Part shown: positions 33,306-45,018 of the stretch, piece after piece | Layout: each line of letters starts with the position of its first letter | How positions within the stretch are numbered: position 1 is the first letter of the stretch | Origin: Anaeramoeba flamelloides | Taxonomy: Eukaryota > Metamonada > Anaeramoebidae | DNA length: 64,000 nucleotides | Assembly: GCA_027625915.1 (NCBI GenBank) | Contig: JANTQA010000023.1 | Span: 15,810,001-15,874,000 of the forward strand | Direction of reading: 5' to 3' | Notes under the pieces: model-generated | Database searches by the model: none | Seen by the model: the letters and a program-made list of their open reading frames with translations, nothing else | Told to the model about the DNA's origin: nothing | Program-made: the position numbers and the translations under genes

Positions 33306-35937
33306 AGTAAATTTATGATTAGTTAATTTTTGTGGTGAAAGAAGAAAAAATGAGAAAATGGTGATATTTTTACATTTAGAATAGAACAAAAAGGGGGGGC
33401 TTTTTTTTACTTGCAAATACTTTGTGTTTTTTTGAAATTATTCCTACTTTAAAGAATAATAATTAAATCAAAATCATTTAACTTTCAAAGTTTGTAGAAT
33501 TAAAACTATTTCAAAATTTGCAATTTAAAAACTTTTTTGATTTTTAGCTTTTGCGACAATAAGTTTCAAGGTTTTGGAAGGTTAAACAATATTTTAATTT
33601 TGTTGAACTTTAAAAAAAACTTGTCACAATTGGAAAGATATATTGTTCTAAGGGATTGAGCACTCAAAAAAACCTTTTCAAAAGAATATAATCAGTGTTT
33701 CAAAATAAAACCTTTGCATTTTTTTTTCTTATTGTTCTTCTGGAATATTTAAGACACTTACCAATATTATATCCAAAGTTATTCTCGATTTTGAAGGTAT
33801 ATTTCTTGATATTTTGTGTCAATTTTTTATTATGAATTGAATTTGTTGAAATTGTTTTTCTTAATTTTCTCAATTATAGAGGAATTATTTGTTTTTTTTT
33901 TTGATTTTTCTTTTAATAATCAAAATAATTTGATTGTGTTTTACTCAGGAAAAATTGTGAAATCTATGATTATACATTTAAATTATCTTTAAGGGATTTA
34001 TATAAAAGAATATCGTATGTGTAATTTACACTTCTTTAATTATATTATATTTATTTTGGAACAAGTTGTATAAAGATTAATATGAAATAATATTAAAAAA
34101 AATTGATTCTAGAGTTATTTTGATCAATGAAATTATATTATTGTTATTTTTCTCAAGAAAAAATATTAGAAAAAATATAAAAAATGATCCTATATTTTTC
34201 AGATATACATCACTTGTTATATTTTTTATTTTTCTCTAGCTAAAAAAAACAAAATAAAATATTAAAAATGCTACTATATTTTTCGGTTCTACAGCACTTA
34301 ATATATTTGATTTTCTTTTTTATTATTAAAGTAACAAAAAAACTTCATTTTCACCATTTTCTCAAGAACTTTTTTAAAAATTGTAATATGCTAAAAACAA
34401 AAAATGCTATAACCTCAAGAATTTTAAGAACTGGATGTTTTGATTTTATGACAAAAAACCTGTTTTTTTTTTTACTATTCATTAAATACTAATTAAAGTA
34501 TAAATTTTTCTAACTTGGATTTTTCAATTTTATTTTTTCATATATAATGGTGAAAAAAAAATAACTGAGATGAGAAAAAAATCCCTGACAAGATTTTTAA
34601 TTGTGAATATTAGGTAAATTTGTTGTCTAATTGTAAATATTTTCATAAAATACTTTTTATAAATAACCAAATTTATATATGAACCTAATAATAAACCTAC
34701 CTATAAATCAGTAAAGTAGGGTTTCTATAGAATACCCAAGTAATTGTTTGATAGCAAAAGTAGATCTACTTTTTTTTAAATAAAACAATCCAGTTTTATG
34801 GAGGTTTAGTAGATTTTGAAAAATGATGATTTTTATTATTTTTTTTTGATTGATTGAATGATGTTTTGAATAAGTGTAATTACATTAATAGTTATTCTTA
34901 GAAGTGGGCGAGTTATAATTTAAAAATTTCGATTCTTGAAAAGAGAGATTTTAAATAAAAGAAATTACACAACAATTTTCCTAATATTTACAATTAAAAA
35001 TATTACCACAGTTTTTTTTTATAATGTATTTTTTTCACTGCTATAAGTTAATTATATATAGGAATATATTACAAAATACAGTTTTCATTTGATTAAAGTC
35101 ACAAATAAAATAATTAAATTGTATCTGAAAATAGGAAATATTTTAATTAGAAAAATTTTTTTTAAATGAACTAGAAATTTTATGATATTAATAATAATAA
35201 TAATATTCATAATTAATAAGATACATATATTAATCTTTCAACGTTTTTTTTTTTTATAAAATTGTGTTTTTTTTTTGATAATTGTGAAACTTTTCAGGGA
35301 TCTTTATAACCTAGTGGGTTAACTTTCCAGTATATTAAATATACAAATAACATTTTATTATATTTAAAATAGAAAAAAAAGTATTTTAAAAATAAAATTC
35401 AACACTGGTTTAAATAAGAATACTGTAAAAAATTGAGTTTTTAACTAACTTTGAGATAAATAAAGATTTTCATGTATTTATCCAAATTTTAGTAACAGTA
35501 GATATAATTTCATATTATCTTAAAAGAATAATAATAACTGTAATCAAAAAATAATTTGGTAAATACCTATCTCTCAAATTTTAAAAAAAAATCATTTTTC
35601 AAACAAAGTATTGGTATTCACTAAAAAATTTTATATTCACAATCCATTCAAGCTTAAAAATCAAAACGTGTATTTCTTTTAATATTCACAAAAAAATGAT
35701 AAATACAGGTAACTCTTTATTTATCTCTAAAATTGTAAAAAATGTATTTTTTATAACATTCCATATTTACACCTGTGTATTCCTGAAAGTTTAAAAAAAC
35801 TAAAAGGTAATTTCACATTTTTAGAATGAAAGTAAAATTTTTATCAAAAACATAATTTTTAACGTTATCCTTCAATTTATTCAAATCTTTTTCATTCAAA
35901 CAGGTCCAATTTTATAGAAGAATTAGATAATATTATA
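33306..35937. other. Intergenic region with repeats
   Basis: No gene is supported. 34690-35080 is a repeat also found at 62050-62400. A motif ATTTTTCAGATNTACATCACTT occurs at 34196 and, degenerate, at 34284, and inverted twice at 44.7 kb. The rest is simple A+T-rich sequence. Confidence 0.5.
34690..35080. repeat. Dispersed repeat, copy 1 (partner at 62050-62400)
   Basis: A direct-orientation match over about 350 bp. Shared blocks include AGTTTTATGGAGGTTT, GAAAAATGATNATTTTTATT, AAGTGTAATTNCATTAAT, AAGTGGGNGAGTTATAAT and TTTTAAATAAAAGAAATTA. It is non-coding. Confidence 0.6.
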
Positions 35938-36132
35938 CAGTCAGTTCCACTTTTAAAGCACAAACATCAACAAAAATTTAAGGCACAAAAAAAATCTAAA
36001 ATTCAGGCACAAAATTCAGATTCTCGTAAAATAGTTTGTAAAAAAAAAAAATTCCAAATTTTGTTCCTTAATTTGAGATTTTTTTTGGCCTTAAATTTCC
36101 TTGAAAGTTTGCCTTAAAGGGGGAACTGACTT
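35938..36132. mobile_element. ~195 bp palindromic MITE, CAGTCAGT family (copy 1)
   Basis: It starts CAGTCAGTTCCACTTTTAAA and ends with the inverse complement (GGGGGAACTGACTT), flanked by TA. The whole element folds into one hairpin. It has the same structure as 43004-43201 and 49833-50031. CAGT ends with a TA target are typical of Tc1/mariner derivatives. Confidence 0.8.
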
Positions 36133-36689
36133 TATGTTTTCTGTCCAGTATCCTTCTCAGTTTAAATTTTCCATTTTTAGTTCATATTCGTTTTCTCTAA
36201 TTTAATCAAATTCTTTTCTATACTTTTTGATTTTTGCATTTTATTTATTTTTTGCTTTTCTTTTTCTTTTTTTTATTTTTTTTTTAAAAAAAGTAAATTT
36301 GATAAACCAAAAAATGTTTGAAAAGTCCAAATTAACTTTATAAAATTGATGTTTTGTAATTCTTTTAGGATAAATTCATACACTTATTATTCCAAAATCT
36401 TATTGCTAACAATTTTAATATTCTAGAGAAATTGAAATTTTGAATCAATGATCCCAATTAAAGTGGGTACCTAAATTTTTTTGAACAGAATTTTTCTTTT
36501 TGAAATTTATGGTTTGTTCAGGTATTTCTCTTTTGAATATCAACGTTCAATCTGAAGTTTCTTATTTCTCTTATTTCTAAACAAGTGTGTGTTTGGTTGA
36601 TTCTTAAAAAAAAAAAAAAAAGTGAATTTTTTATTTTTGGCTGGGGTCTTTGAATGATATGGAGTTTATTTTTGTCAACAATATTTTTA

Positions 36690-37100
36690 CTTCACATCTG
36701 CAAAAAGTGATGTCTTTATATTTTAAGTTTTTTTACTAAATTTGTAATTTTTCCAAAAACTATAAAACTTTTCATATGTGCCCCGACGGGAGAGGTTTTT
36801 TGTCATTGGACTTGGAGATTCTAAGAGCTAAAAATCCGATTCAATGATAGAATAAAAATATTTGGGGAAGAAACAGAAATTCAAAAATAGAAAATAATTT
36901 TCAGAAATCAAAATACAAAAACAACCCCAAACATTTTTATTTGATAATTAATTTGTTTTTTTTGCTATTAGAAACCTCAGGTTTGTTAACAAGAAACCTC
37001 TCCCGTCGGGGCGCATATGAAAAGTTTTATAGTTTTTGGAAAAATTACAAATTTAGTAAAAAAACTTAAAATATAAAGACATCACTTTTTGCAGATGTGT
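36690..37100. mobile_element. 411 bp element with near-identical 106 bp inverted arms
   Basis: The left arm CACATCTGCAAAAAGTGATG... extends through TTTTCATATGTGCCCCGACG to GGGAGAGGTTT. The right arm is its inverse complement with one visible difference (TGTGCCCC versus TGCGCCCC). Possible TA flanks lie at 36688 and 37101. The loop of about 200 bp is non-coding. The repeat at 36470-36690, which matches 5960-6190, stops at its left edge, so the element appears to have inserted next to or into it. Confidence 0.8.
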
Positions 37101-38222
37101 TAAAATATATCAACTTATATTTTAAGTTCAATTTCCCATTCTTGTAATCAATAAACCCAGTAAATAAAACAACTCAAGAGAACAAATCTTTTGAAAGTCA
37201 AACTAAATTTTACAAAGTTTCTTCACATTTAAACAAAGAGAATGCTTTAATCGTAAGCTTGTGTAAAAAAATATGCAAAACGGAAAAAGTAGTAAAAACT
37301 TTTCAATTTTTCTTAGAATTAATCAGTATCTAGGTGATGAAAAAACCATTTTTATGAGACAGTGACTGATTCAAAATCTGTATTCTCTTGAGGAAAAAGG
37401 TGAATTTTTTTCTAAAAAATAAAAATGAAAATAACTCATATTTAGTTTTCATTTTTATCAAAAAATTAGGATACATTCAGAAACTTGATTGTTTTCTCTA
37501 CCTTTGTTTCTAATTTCGTTGTCAATCTGAGTTTTATGTATTTGTTACCCAAAAGAGAAAAATCTCTATTTTCTAAGATGTTCTTATTTCGTATGAAGAA
37601 GATCAAAACACAAAGAGAAGGAAATTTTAAAAGAAAATACAATACACGCAAGACTCAAAATTAAATCCTAGGTTTCTTGGAAGAGATCAAAATGAAATCG
37701 GACATGTGTAGAAGTAAAAAGTTTGTGCTGATTAAGACTTGAAAAAATTTTTTTCCTTTGACGAAAACATTGCAAAACGAAAACTAGTTGAAATTATCTT
37801 TTGGAAATCAGTTTTTTGATCACTCATCACTTTTTCAAACTACTATCAAGGTATAAACACAAACAAGAAGTTTTCTGAAAACTAATTATAGGGTATGGTC
37901 TTTTATTCGAAATTAATTTTGTTAGTTTGGTTAATTTTTATGTGAGAAAAAAAAGTTTTTGAATGTTCTTTTCTTTAAAATATAATATTTCTTGATCAAC
38001 TACAATGTGTAAACTATGTTAAACGTATCTTGAGTGTCAAAAAGAAGAACCTCATTAATCGTCCAAAAATAAAAACCTATTTCAGATTTAGCGATTCCAA
38101 AATAAGAACAACTTTGGATGTTTCTTCAGAAGACACCCCATCGCTTTGTTGTTCGATTTTGACATTTTTAAGCATTCTACAGTTCTCCTTCAATCATTTT
38201 TTTATAATTTATATTTTTAATA

Positions 38223-38993
38223 ATGGAAGAAACAAAGCCAACCCCAACAAGCACTTTGATCAAGAATTTCAAACCAAACACAACAAACTATGTTCTCTTA
38301 TTAACAGGAGGGATTAACCCTGTCCATCGTCTACATATTGGAGCCTTAGAAATTGCAAAAATGGGGCTCGAGAAAGAAGGAAAATATGTTGCAGGAGGAT
38401 ATCTTAGCCCATCGCATTATGTCTATGTCAATACCAAGCTGAACGACAAAGCATTAAAATCCAAAACTCGAGTGAAACTATGTGAACTAGCGATCGAGGA
38501 ATCCGAAAACGAGAGTTGGATGTTTGTGGATCAATTTGAGGTCTCACAGGATCGCTTTGTTGATTTCCCATCTGTCACTCGTCGTTTGAGAAGGTACCTC
38601 AAGGATTTGGTCAAAAATAGCCAAGTGTTGGTTGAAAAAGGAGTGAAAGTAGAAGTTTTGTTCTGTTGTGGTTATGACTTATTTGACAGATGCGCCTTAT
38701 GGAGATCAAGTAATATTGCAGTCATCGATCGTCCAGGTTGGGAAAAACTTTCAATATTTAACGAAGAGGATAAAAAACAGTTTCGAAACAGAAATATTTT
38801 TATTTTTGAGGATAACGAGAAAATTGGTGACTTTAGTAGCTCAAAGATTAGAGAAAAAATTGAAAACGATCAAGACACATCAGATATTACTTACAATTCG
38901 GTGGCAAAATATCTGAAACAAATCAAGTGGTTGAAAAATACTCGCAAGTCATTTTTTGAGAATTTACCAAGCCAAGAAGACGATGAAGATTAA
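38223..38993 (+). CDS. NMNAT-like nicotinamide/nicotinate mononucleotide adenylyltransferase, 256 aa
   Basis: An intact single-exon frame from ATG to TAA. The nucleotidyltransferase signature GGINPVHRLH (H35 and H38 as the ATP-binding HxxH pair) follows a hydrophobic strand. GGYLSPSHYVY follows, as in eukaryotic members of the family. Near the end, DFSSSKIRE (residues about 203-211) is the ISSTxxR-type phosphate-binding motif, and SVAKYL after it matches the conserved VxxYI helix. These enzymes join ATP and NMN or NaMN to make NAD or its deamido form, the last or next to last step of NAD synthesis. Length is close to the 250-300 usual for the family. There is no targeting peptide, so it is probably cytosolic or nuclear. 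The acidic tail (QEDDED) is unremarkable. An open non-ATG stretch at 38030-38220 is treated as 5' UTR. Confidence 0.88.
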   Translation: MEETKPTPTSTLIKNFKPNTTNYVLLLTGGINPVHRLHIGALEIAKMGLEKEGKYVAGGYLSPSHYVYVNTKLNDKALKSKTRVKLCELAIEESENESWMFVDQFEVSQDRFVDFPSVTRRLRRYLKDLVKNSQVLVEKGVKVEVLFCCGYDLFDRCALWRSSNIAVIDRPGWEKLSIFNEEDKKQFRNRNIFIFEDNEKIGDFSSSKIREKIENDQDTSDITYNSVAKYLKQIKWLKNTRKSFFENLPSQEDDED

Positions 38994-40834
38994 GTACTAA
39001 AATAATTTTAAAAAACTTGAAAGTCTCGAAATAATCGAGTCCAACAACTTGAAATTTTGGAGGGAACAATAATGTATTACTCCGTTGTGCCCCAACAGAT
39101 TCTTGAATTTTTTGTAATTTTTTTGTTTTTTGGGATGTTTATTTTCTTCTCAATAAAATTATTTGTTACGGGGCAAGTACTTGAAGTTCTATTTTATATT
39201 TTTTGTTGACAATGAGGAGTAATTTATAATTCTATTCTTTATTGACATATTTATTAATTTTTATTGGTCCTTATTCAAAAATTATCCATTTTTCAAAAAT
39301 TTTTTTGGTACAAAATAATAAATTGAAAAAAAAAGTTATTCTGAAAGCGTTAGTCATTTTTCGTGGAGCTATTTTATACACAGAGAGTAGTTTGTAGTAA
39401 AAAATGATATTCTGTGGTTTCATTTCTTTTGGTTGACAAAATTCATATAACAAAAAAAACAATATTGTGGATCGAATTCGAGAAAAATGAATATATCTCG
39501 TTTATTATTTTTGATTTAGTTTTCCTCTGTTTGGAAATAGTTTTGTTATTCTTTTAAAAGAAATGGATGTTTGGGTGAGTTTATTTTCTTTTTAATGAGT
39601 TGATTGGTAAAAATAGGAACTTTTTGTTTTAATTCAAACCAAGTTATTCTCACATTTTCACTTAATTGTATTTCTTCATTAGATAATAATTCCCTTTATC
39701 TTTGAATTATTTCAAAACTAAAGAAATATTGGTGGGGGTGTATTGTTATATTTGTTTTTGATCATAAGCTTTGGAGATAATTTTTCTTGTCTTTCTTTGA
39801 AAAAATAGGTTCTTGAGGATTTTTTATTTGTCAAAAATTACTTTTGAGTTTTAAAACGTTTTTAATTTGACAAATAAATATTACAATTTGAATTCTGGTT
39901 TAAAAAAATACTCAAAATGAATTCTACCTTGACGAAATTGAATTAGTATATAAAAAAGAATTCTTTCAGAGATCTAATAATAAGAAATATTTATATTTTT
40001 ATGAGATACGTGAAGTGTTTTATTTTATACAATAAAACACTTTTCATTATTATTTTTAAAATATTTTAGATCTCAAATTTTTCTTCTTCATATTGAAATA
40101 GTATTGGGTATACCAAAATCAAATATAAAATTATATCAAAATTAGATTTGTTATTAAAGAATTTACTAAAAAAAAAAAAAAAAAAAATAGGAGCCGATAA
40201 TGGAATTAAAAAAAATAAAAAGTTTAAAATGATGCCCAAGTCCAAAAATACAAATTTTAAAAAATAATTATTCTTTTCTAATTTTATCATTCCTAAATAC
40301 TTGTATTTATTCATTTTTGAACAAATTATTTTCAGAATTACAAAAACATTTAATTCATTTTATTTTAATTTGTGGCTGTTTTTTAACTCTATATATTTCA
40401 GAAAACAAAGATTTTCCTCAATTCTTTGAAATAAAATTAACTCATTTGGGGAATAGAAAAAATAATAAGAAAAAATCTTCAATATCTCAAAAAACGCGCC
40501 AAACTCTTACTTTAAACCCACAATTATTGTTTTCAAAATTTAAAACATTTTTGATTGGAAATTTGCTTAGATCTTTGGTATTTTTTTTTGGAAGAGTTTT
40601 AATTTTTCAAGTTTGATTTTTAGAGATTGACTACATCATGTCTCAATTGGTTTTTTAATTTGTTCTTCAGTACTTATAAAAATTCCCATTTATTTTTTTT
40701 TTTTGAAATAAAAAAAAAATAGAATTGAATATAATAAATTGACCCATAAGTATCCAATAATAACTAATTATTACATTTTATTGATAAAATACCTTTTCAA
40801 TAATTTATATATAGATAAAAACCTGATATTTTGG

Positions 40835-41035
40835 TAAATTATATATCTATAAATACCATTTCAAAAATCGAAACTCACCTGAAATAATAAATTGAAATAT
40901 ATATATATATATATATATATATAAGATTTAGGATTCAAGAACAACAAATAATTAAATCTAATTTGTAATTCGCTTCTAAATCATTCTAAATAAATAAAAA
41001 CCTAATATTTTAAAAATTAAAAAAAAATAAAATCA
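40835..41035. repeat. Dispersed repeat, inverted copy (also 26140 and 54550)
   Basis: The inverse complement shares CAGGTGAGTTTCGATTTTTG, TTTAATTATTTGTT, AGAATGATTTAGAAG and TTAGGTTTTTATTTATTTAG with 54550-54720. It is interrupted by a (TA)n expansion. Confidence 0.5.
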
Positions 41036-41569
41036 AAAACTAAAAAAAAGTGAGTCACAATTTTTGAAATAAGCATTAAGAATTTTTTATTACTGAATTC
41101 TCGCTGAAAAAAAGTTGAAGAACAAGATTTTTTGTTAATAATTAAATTCATTTTAAAAGAAATTACTTCACCTTTATTTTCCTAGTGATTATTTGTCTTT
41201 TTGAAGATCTCTTTTTTTTCACATGATCTTTTGCAAAAAAAAAAGTATCAAAAAAAAAAAAAAAATAGAGAAAAAAAAGAAAAAGAAAAAGAAAATTAGA
41301 AATTTTTAGAATTAGAAAATCTGATTATTGATCCAAAAAAAGAAGATTTAAACTCAAAAAGTAATAAGAAAATTTTGGCTTTGAATATATATATGAAAAA
41401 TTTACATTTTACAAAACAAAAAAAAAATTGAAAATTTTAATTAGGAAATAGATAACTTATAATAATTAAATATGAATATTAATCAATTTAGAGTAAATTT
41501 AATACTAAATAGATCTGTGTGGAAAATTCAAGAATTTTAAAAATTTTTAGGTATAATAATATAAACAAA

Positions 41570-41660
41570 CAGTCGTGTCTAGGTTTTTTTAATTTCCCAC
41601 TAAACCGAAAATTAAATATAATTTTCTGTTTATTTCAAAAATTAAAAAAAATCTAAGGAC
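41570..41660. repeat. Single hairpin unit of the mosaic repeat
   Basis: TAGGTTTTTTTAATTTCCCA ... CCGAAAATTAAAT then ATTTTCTGTTTATTTC ... AATTAAAAAAAATCTA. This is one isolated palindromic unit like those at 11.5 and 17.1 kb. Confidence 0.55.
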
Positions 41661-43003
41661 AAAAAATATATAAAATGGAAGGGCTCTACTTCCATTTTAA
41701 AATTAAGAAAATTTAAGAATTATCTAAATAGATGTTCTTTTATTGATGATAAGAATAAAGTGAATAGAAAATCATACAATAGTTCCAAATAATACCAATT
41801 TAAAAATAATAGAAGATACCGGTCATTTTCTTTTGGACTACCCATCCTATAAAGAAAATCAAATAATTTGGATTAAAGGTTGAATTCAAATTAACAAAAA
41901 TAATCAGAATTATATCTTTGATATTATTCTAAATAAAGATTCATATTTTATTTTGTTATTAGTTAATTTAAATAGAAAATTTTAGAATTTGGATTTTAAT
42001 TTCTTATATTAAAAAAACCTAATAATAATAAGAGTATATTAATTTCATCCCTTGAAAGTTTTATTAAAAAAATACTTACATCCATTGAATAAGAATTAAT
42101 TTGGAAGAAATTATTTTATTAAATAAAGATTTTCAAATTATATTGTTTAGTTTAAATTATACTTCTAAATAAAAATTAACTTAAACTAAAATTCAAATTT
42201 TTACATGTATTTAAAACAGTTCAAACAATCAGAATAATAAAATTTCACTCAAATTCGAAATAATTTTGATTTTTGCAAAATATGAAAATCATTTTTTCAT
42301 CTTTTAGTTTTTGTTTTTATTTTATTTTTTTGAATTATGTAACTAATTTTGCAGATCAATTTTTTTTCAATGATTGATATTAGATTAAAGTTAAGTTGTT
42401 CAAAAGAGAAGAACTCAAATGAAATTAGTTGATAGTTTCTAACCATTTGGTCGATCAATATTCCTACTAATATTTCAACAAATTTAGTAATACCTTTTTT
42501 TGTTTTTTTTTCTATCTCCAAAATTTTGAAAACACCAGTATTATTAGTATTGATAATTATTCATTGTTAGTTTTGTCAGTATTTGTAATTTATTAATAAT
42601 TATTAACATTTCAATTAGTGAATGGTTCTAATTTGGTATTTCTTCTTGAATTGATTAAAGAAGTCTTTTTTAAAAAAAATTGAATTTTTGGTGTGTGAAA
42701 AAATTGAATTGGGGTTTGTTTCATTTTTTACTTCCTTTGAAGGATTTTGAAAATTTTTTTACCTTAGATTTTGAATAAATTATTTTATTGGATTTAAATG
42801 TTCAGAAACATGGTAAATTAGTTAATTCTTGATATTATTTTATTATTAGATATATTCAAGAGGAAGTTATCTACTAATTTAGTAAAATGAAATTTAACTA
42901 ACAATTTAAAAAAAAATGTTTTGAATTAATCACTATTTCCAACAAGTCATTATTATTTATAAAAAGTTGAATTCCTATGAAAAATATGATAAAAAAACGA
43001 TTA

Positions 43004-43201
43004 CAGTCAGTTTCACTTTTAAGGCACAAACTTTCAACGAAATTTAAGGCACATAAAAATTTCAAATTAAGGCACAAAATTTGGAATTTTTAATTTTTAC
43101 AAATTATTTTACTAGAAGCCAAAATTTTGTGCTTTAATTTGAGATTTTTATTGTACCTTAAATTTCGTCGAACGTTTGTGCCTTAAAAGTGAAACTGACT
43201 G
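43004..43201. mobile_element. 198 bp palindromic MITE, CAGTCAGT family (copy 2)
   Basis: The best-preserved copy. CAGTCAGTTTCACTTTTAAG at the left and its exact inverse complement at the right, TA on both flanks, and arms that pair almost throughout. It contains repeated AAGGCACA blocks. Confidence 0.88.
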
Positions 43202-44165
43202 TATTTAAACAATGAAAATATTCTGGCAAGTGTTTTGGGAATAAAAATTCAGATAAAAAGTAATACCCCGAAATGAAAAAAAAAAAAAATGGTAAAATTC
43301 TTTATTGATAAAAGCATAATTTCTTTTGGTCTGTTTTTTATCGGAAATTTTATCAATTTAGTTGTTGAAAAAATAATAAGAAAAATGAATTGGAAATAAA
43401 AAAAAATTTAATTTCAATTAATATTTTATAGATTTGCTATTTATTTTTTAAAAAAAAATAAACTTTTTCTTAGTGAAATTTTAAGTAAATAATTGTTGAT
43501 AACTACCAATAAGAAAGAAATCAGAACTCTTGAGATTTTAAGATAGTATTGTAGTTTTTTTCAAAAGATTTTGAAAATTACTTTTATTGTTAGGCAAAGT
43601 TTGAAAATTTTCTGTTCTTCTTATTTCCAATTCGATTTGGATAAAAGAAAAATATTTTACTAATACAAATTGTCTATAAATATAATATTTTAAGTAATTT
43701 TAGAAGATTTTAACCAATTTTTTTTCGATGTTATTTCATTGATAAAAGTGAGATTTACAAATTTCTCAATTTAAAACCAGTTGAACATATATTTTTTACC
43801 AAGGAACCAAAATTCTGTGATCAATAAAAACTAAAAAAAAAGTGATTAATTTTGAGAGATTGGAAATTGAATGAATTCTCTTTCTTTGTCAACAAAACAA
43901 TTTCTAAATACAAACATTATTTTTTTCTCTTTTTAATAAAATGTAATCTTATTTTTTTAAAAAAAAAAGTATTTCTTCTGCTTTTTTCAAAAAAAAAAGA
44001 AAAAAATCCTTTATAGAGGGTTTTCAAAAGGGGAAAAAGATAAATGTAATTACAAATATATATATATATATATATATATAAACATTTTTTTTAATACTTT
44101 GTCAAGTCAAGAATTTTTAGTAGGAATCTTCAAAATCATTCATAGTAAAGAACACCAATAGATGC

Positions 44166-44399
44166 ATGCAGATTTTTATATATGATTGTTTTCAAGAATT
44201 GGCTGGCAAAGGGCGAAATAAGAGAGGAAATAGATTTCATTGCAAGGCAGACAATCTAATTTATCTCTGTAAAATTTCAATCAACCAAGTTTCGTCTTCA
44301 AGATATGAAAATGTAAAATTTAACTTGAATGTTTTGGATAACTCTAGTTGGAAAAAAAGATCCTTTGAAGAATTGGTTCAAAGTACTATTGAAAAATAA
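44166..44399 (+). CDS. Hypothetical 77-residue protein or exon
   Basis: An ATG frame ending in TAA, reading QELAGKGRNKRGNRFHCKAD ... LNVLDNSSWKKRSFEELV. Residue use is balanced and G+C is well above the surrounding DNA, which argues for real or formerly real coding sequence. No family is recognised. The ATG is preceded by GCATGC and followed within 5 bases by a CAG that could be an acceptor, so this may be a last exon. The upstream 100 bp contains a TA microsatellite and no obvious further exon. Confidence 0.3.
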   Translation: MQIFIYDCFQELAGKGRNKRGNRFHCKADNLIYLCKISINQVSSSRYENVKFNLNVLDNSSWKKRSFEELVQSTIEK

Positions 44400-44702
44400 C
44401 AAATGAGTTTTTTACTTATTTTTATTTTAAATTTTTATATGTTTGTTTATTTATTTTATGTTCTGACGAGTTAGATCTCGAGTTCCAAAAATAAAAAGCA
44501 TTTAATATTGTTTCATTAGTTCTACAATCGCCTTTTATAATTCTTCGTTTTGGTTCTCTTTCCAGATTCACAATAATGAGATTTTATCCAAGTTTTAAAA
44601 TGATATCTATCGCCGTTCTTTGTTCTCCTCAATATCATCTTATGTCACTTCGTATAAACCTCATTTTTTTCGTTCTTCCAGGCGAAAATCAGATTATAAA
44701 AA

Positions 44703-44813
44703 ATATATTAAGTGATGTAGATCTGAAAAATATTAAATCATTTTTAATATTTTATCTAATAGTTTTTCTCGATAAAAATAAGGAATATATCAAGTGATGT
44801 AGATCTGAAAAAT
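44703..44813. repeat. Pair of 27 bp direct repeats
   Basis: AAGTGATGTAGATCTGAAAA with ATATAT-like left flanks occurs at 44703-44731 and 44785-44813. Inverse-complement relatives lie at 34196 and 34284. Role unknown. Confidence 0.5.
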
Positions 44814-45018
44814 AACAAGGATATTATTTCGAAAACAAAACAATAAACACAAATCTTTTTTATTTTTAAGAAGGAAATAAAAAAAAAAATAAAAAAAAAT
44901 GGTGAGAAGAGCATAAAAAGGAAAATGTAGAAAAATAAAAAAATAAAAGCAAAAGTAAAAGTAAATGTTGAATATAATAAAAAAGAATCAATTTAATCTT
45001 GAAAAAAAAAATAATAAT

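Larger units (their letters stand above)
38994..44165. other. Long intergenic region with repeats and one MITE
   Basis: No convincing gene. An open stretch at 40317-40616 starts at TTG after a TTTTCAG-like site; it encodes a hydrophobic segment then a basic one and may be chance or an exon relic. Repeats here include 40835-41035, one hairpin unit at 41570-41660, 42280-42540 (similar to 6630-6840) and the MITE at 43004. TA runs lie at 40900 and 44057. Confidence 0.5.

Noticed and set aside
40317-40616. 99-codon plus frame
   Set aside because: No ATG at its start and no recognisable domain. Kept only as a remark in the region entry.
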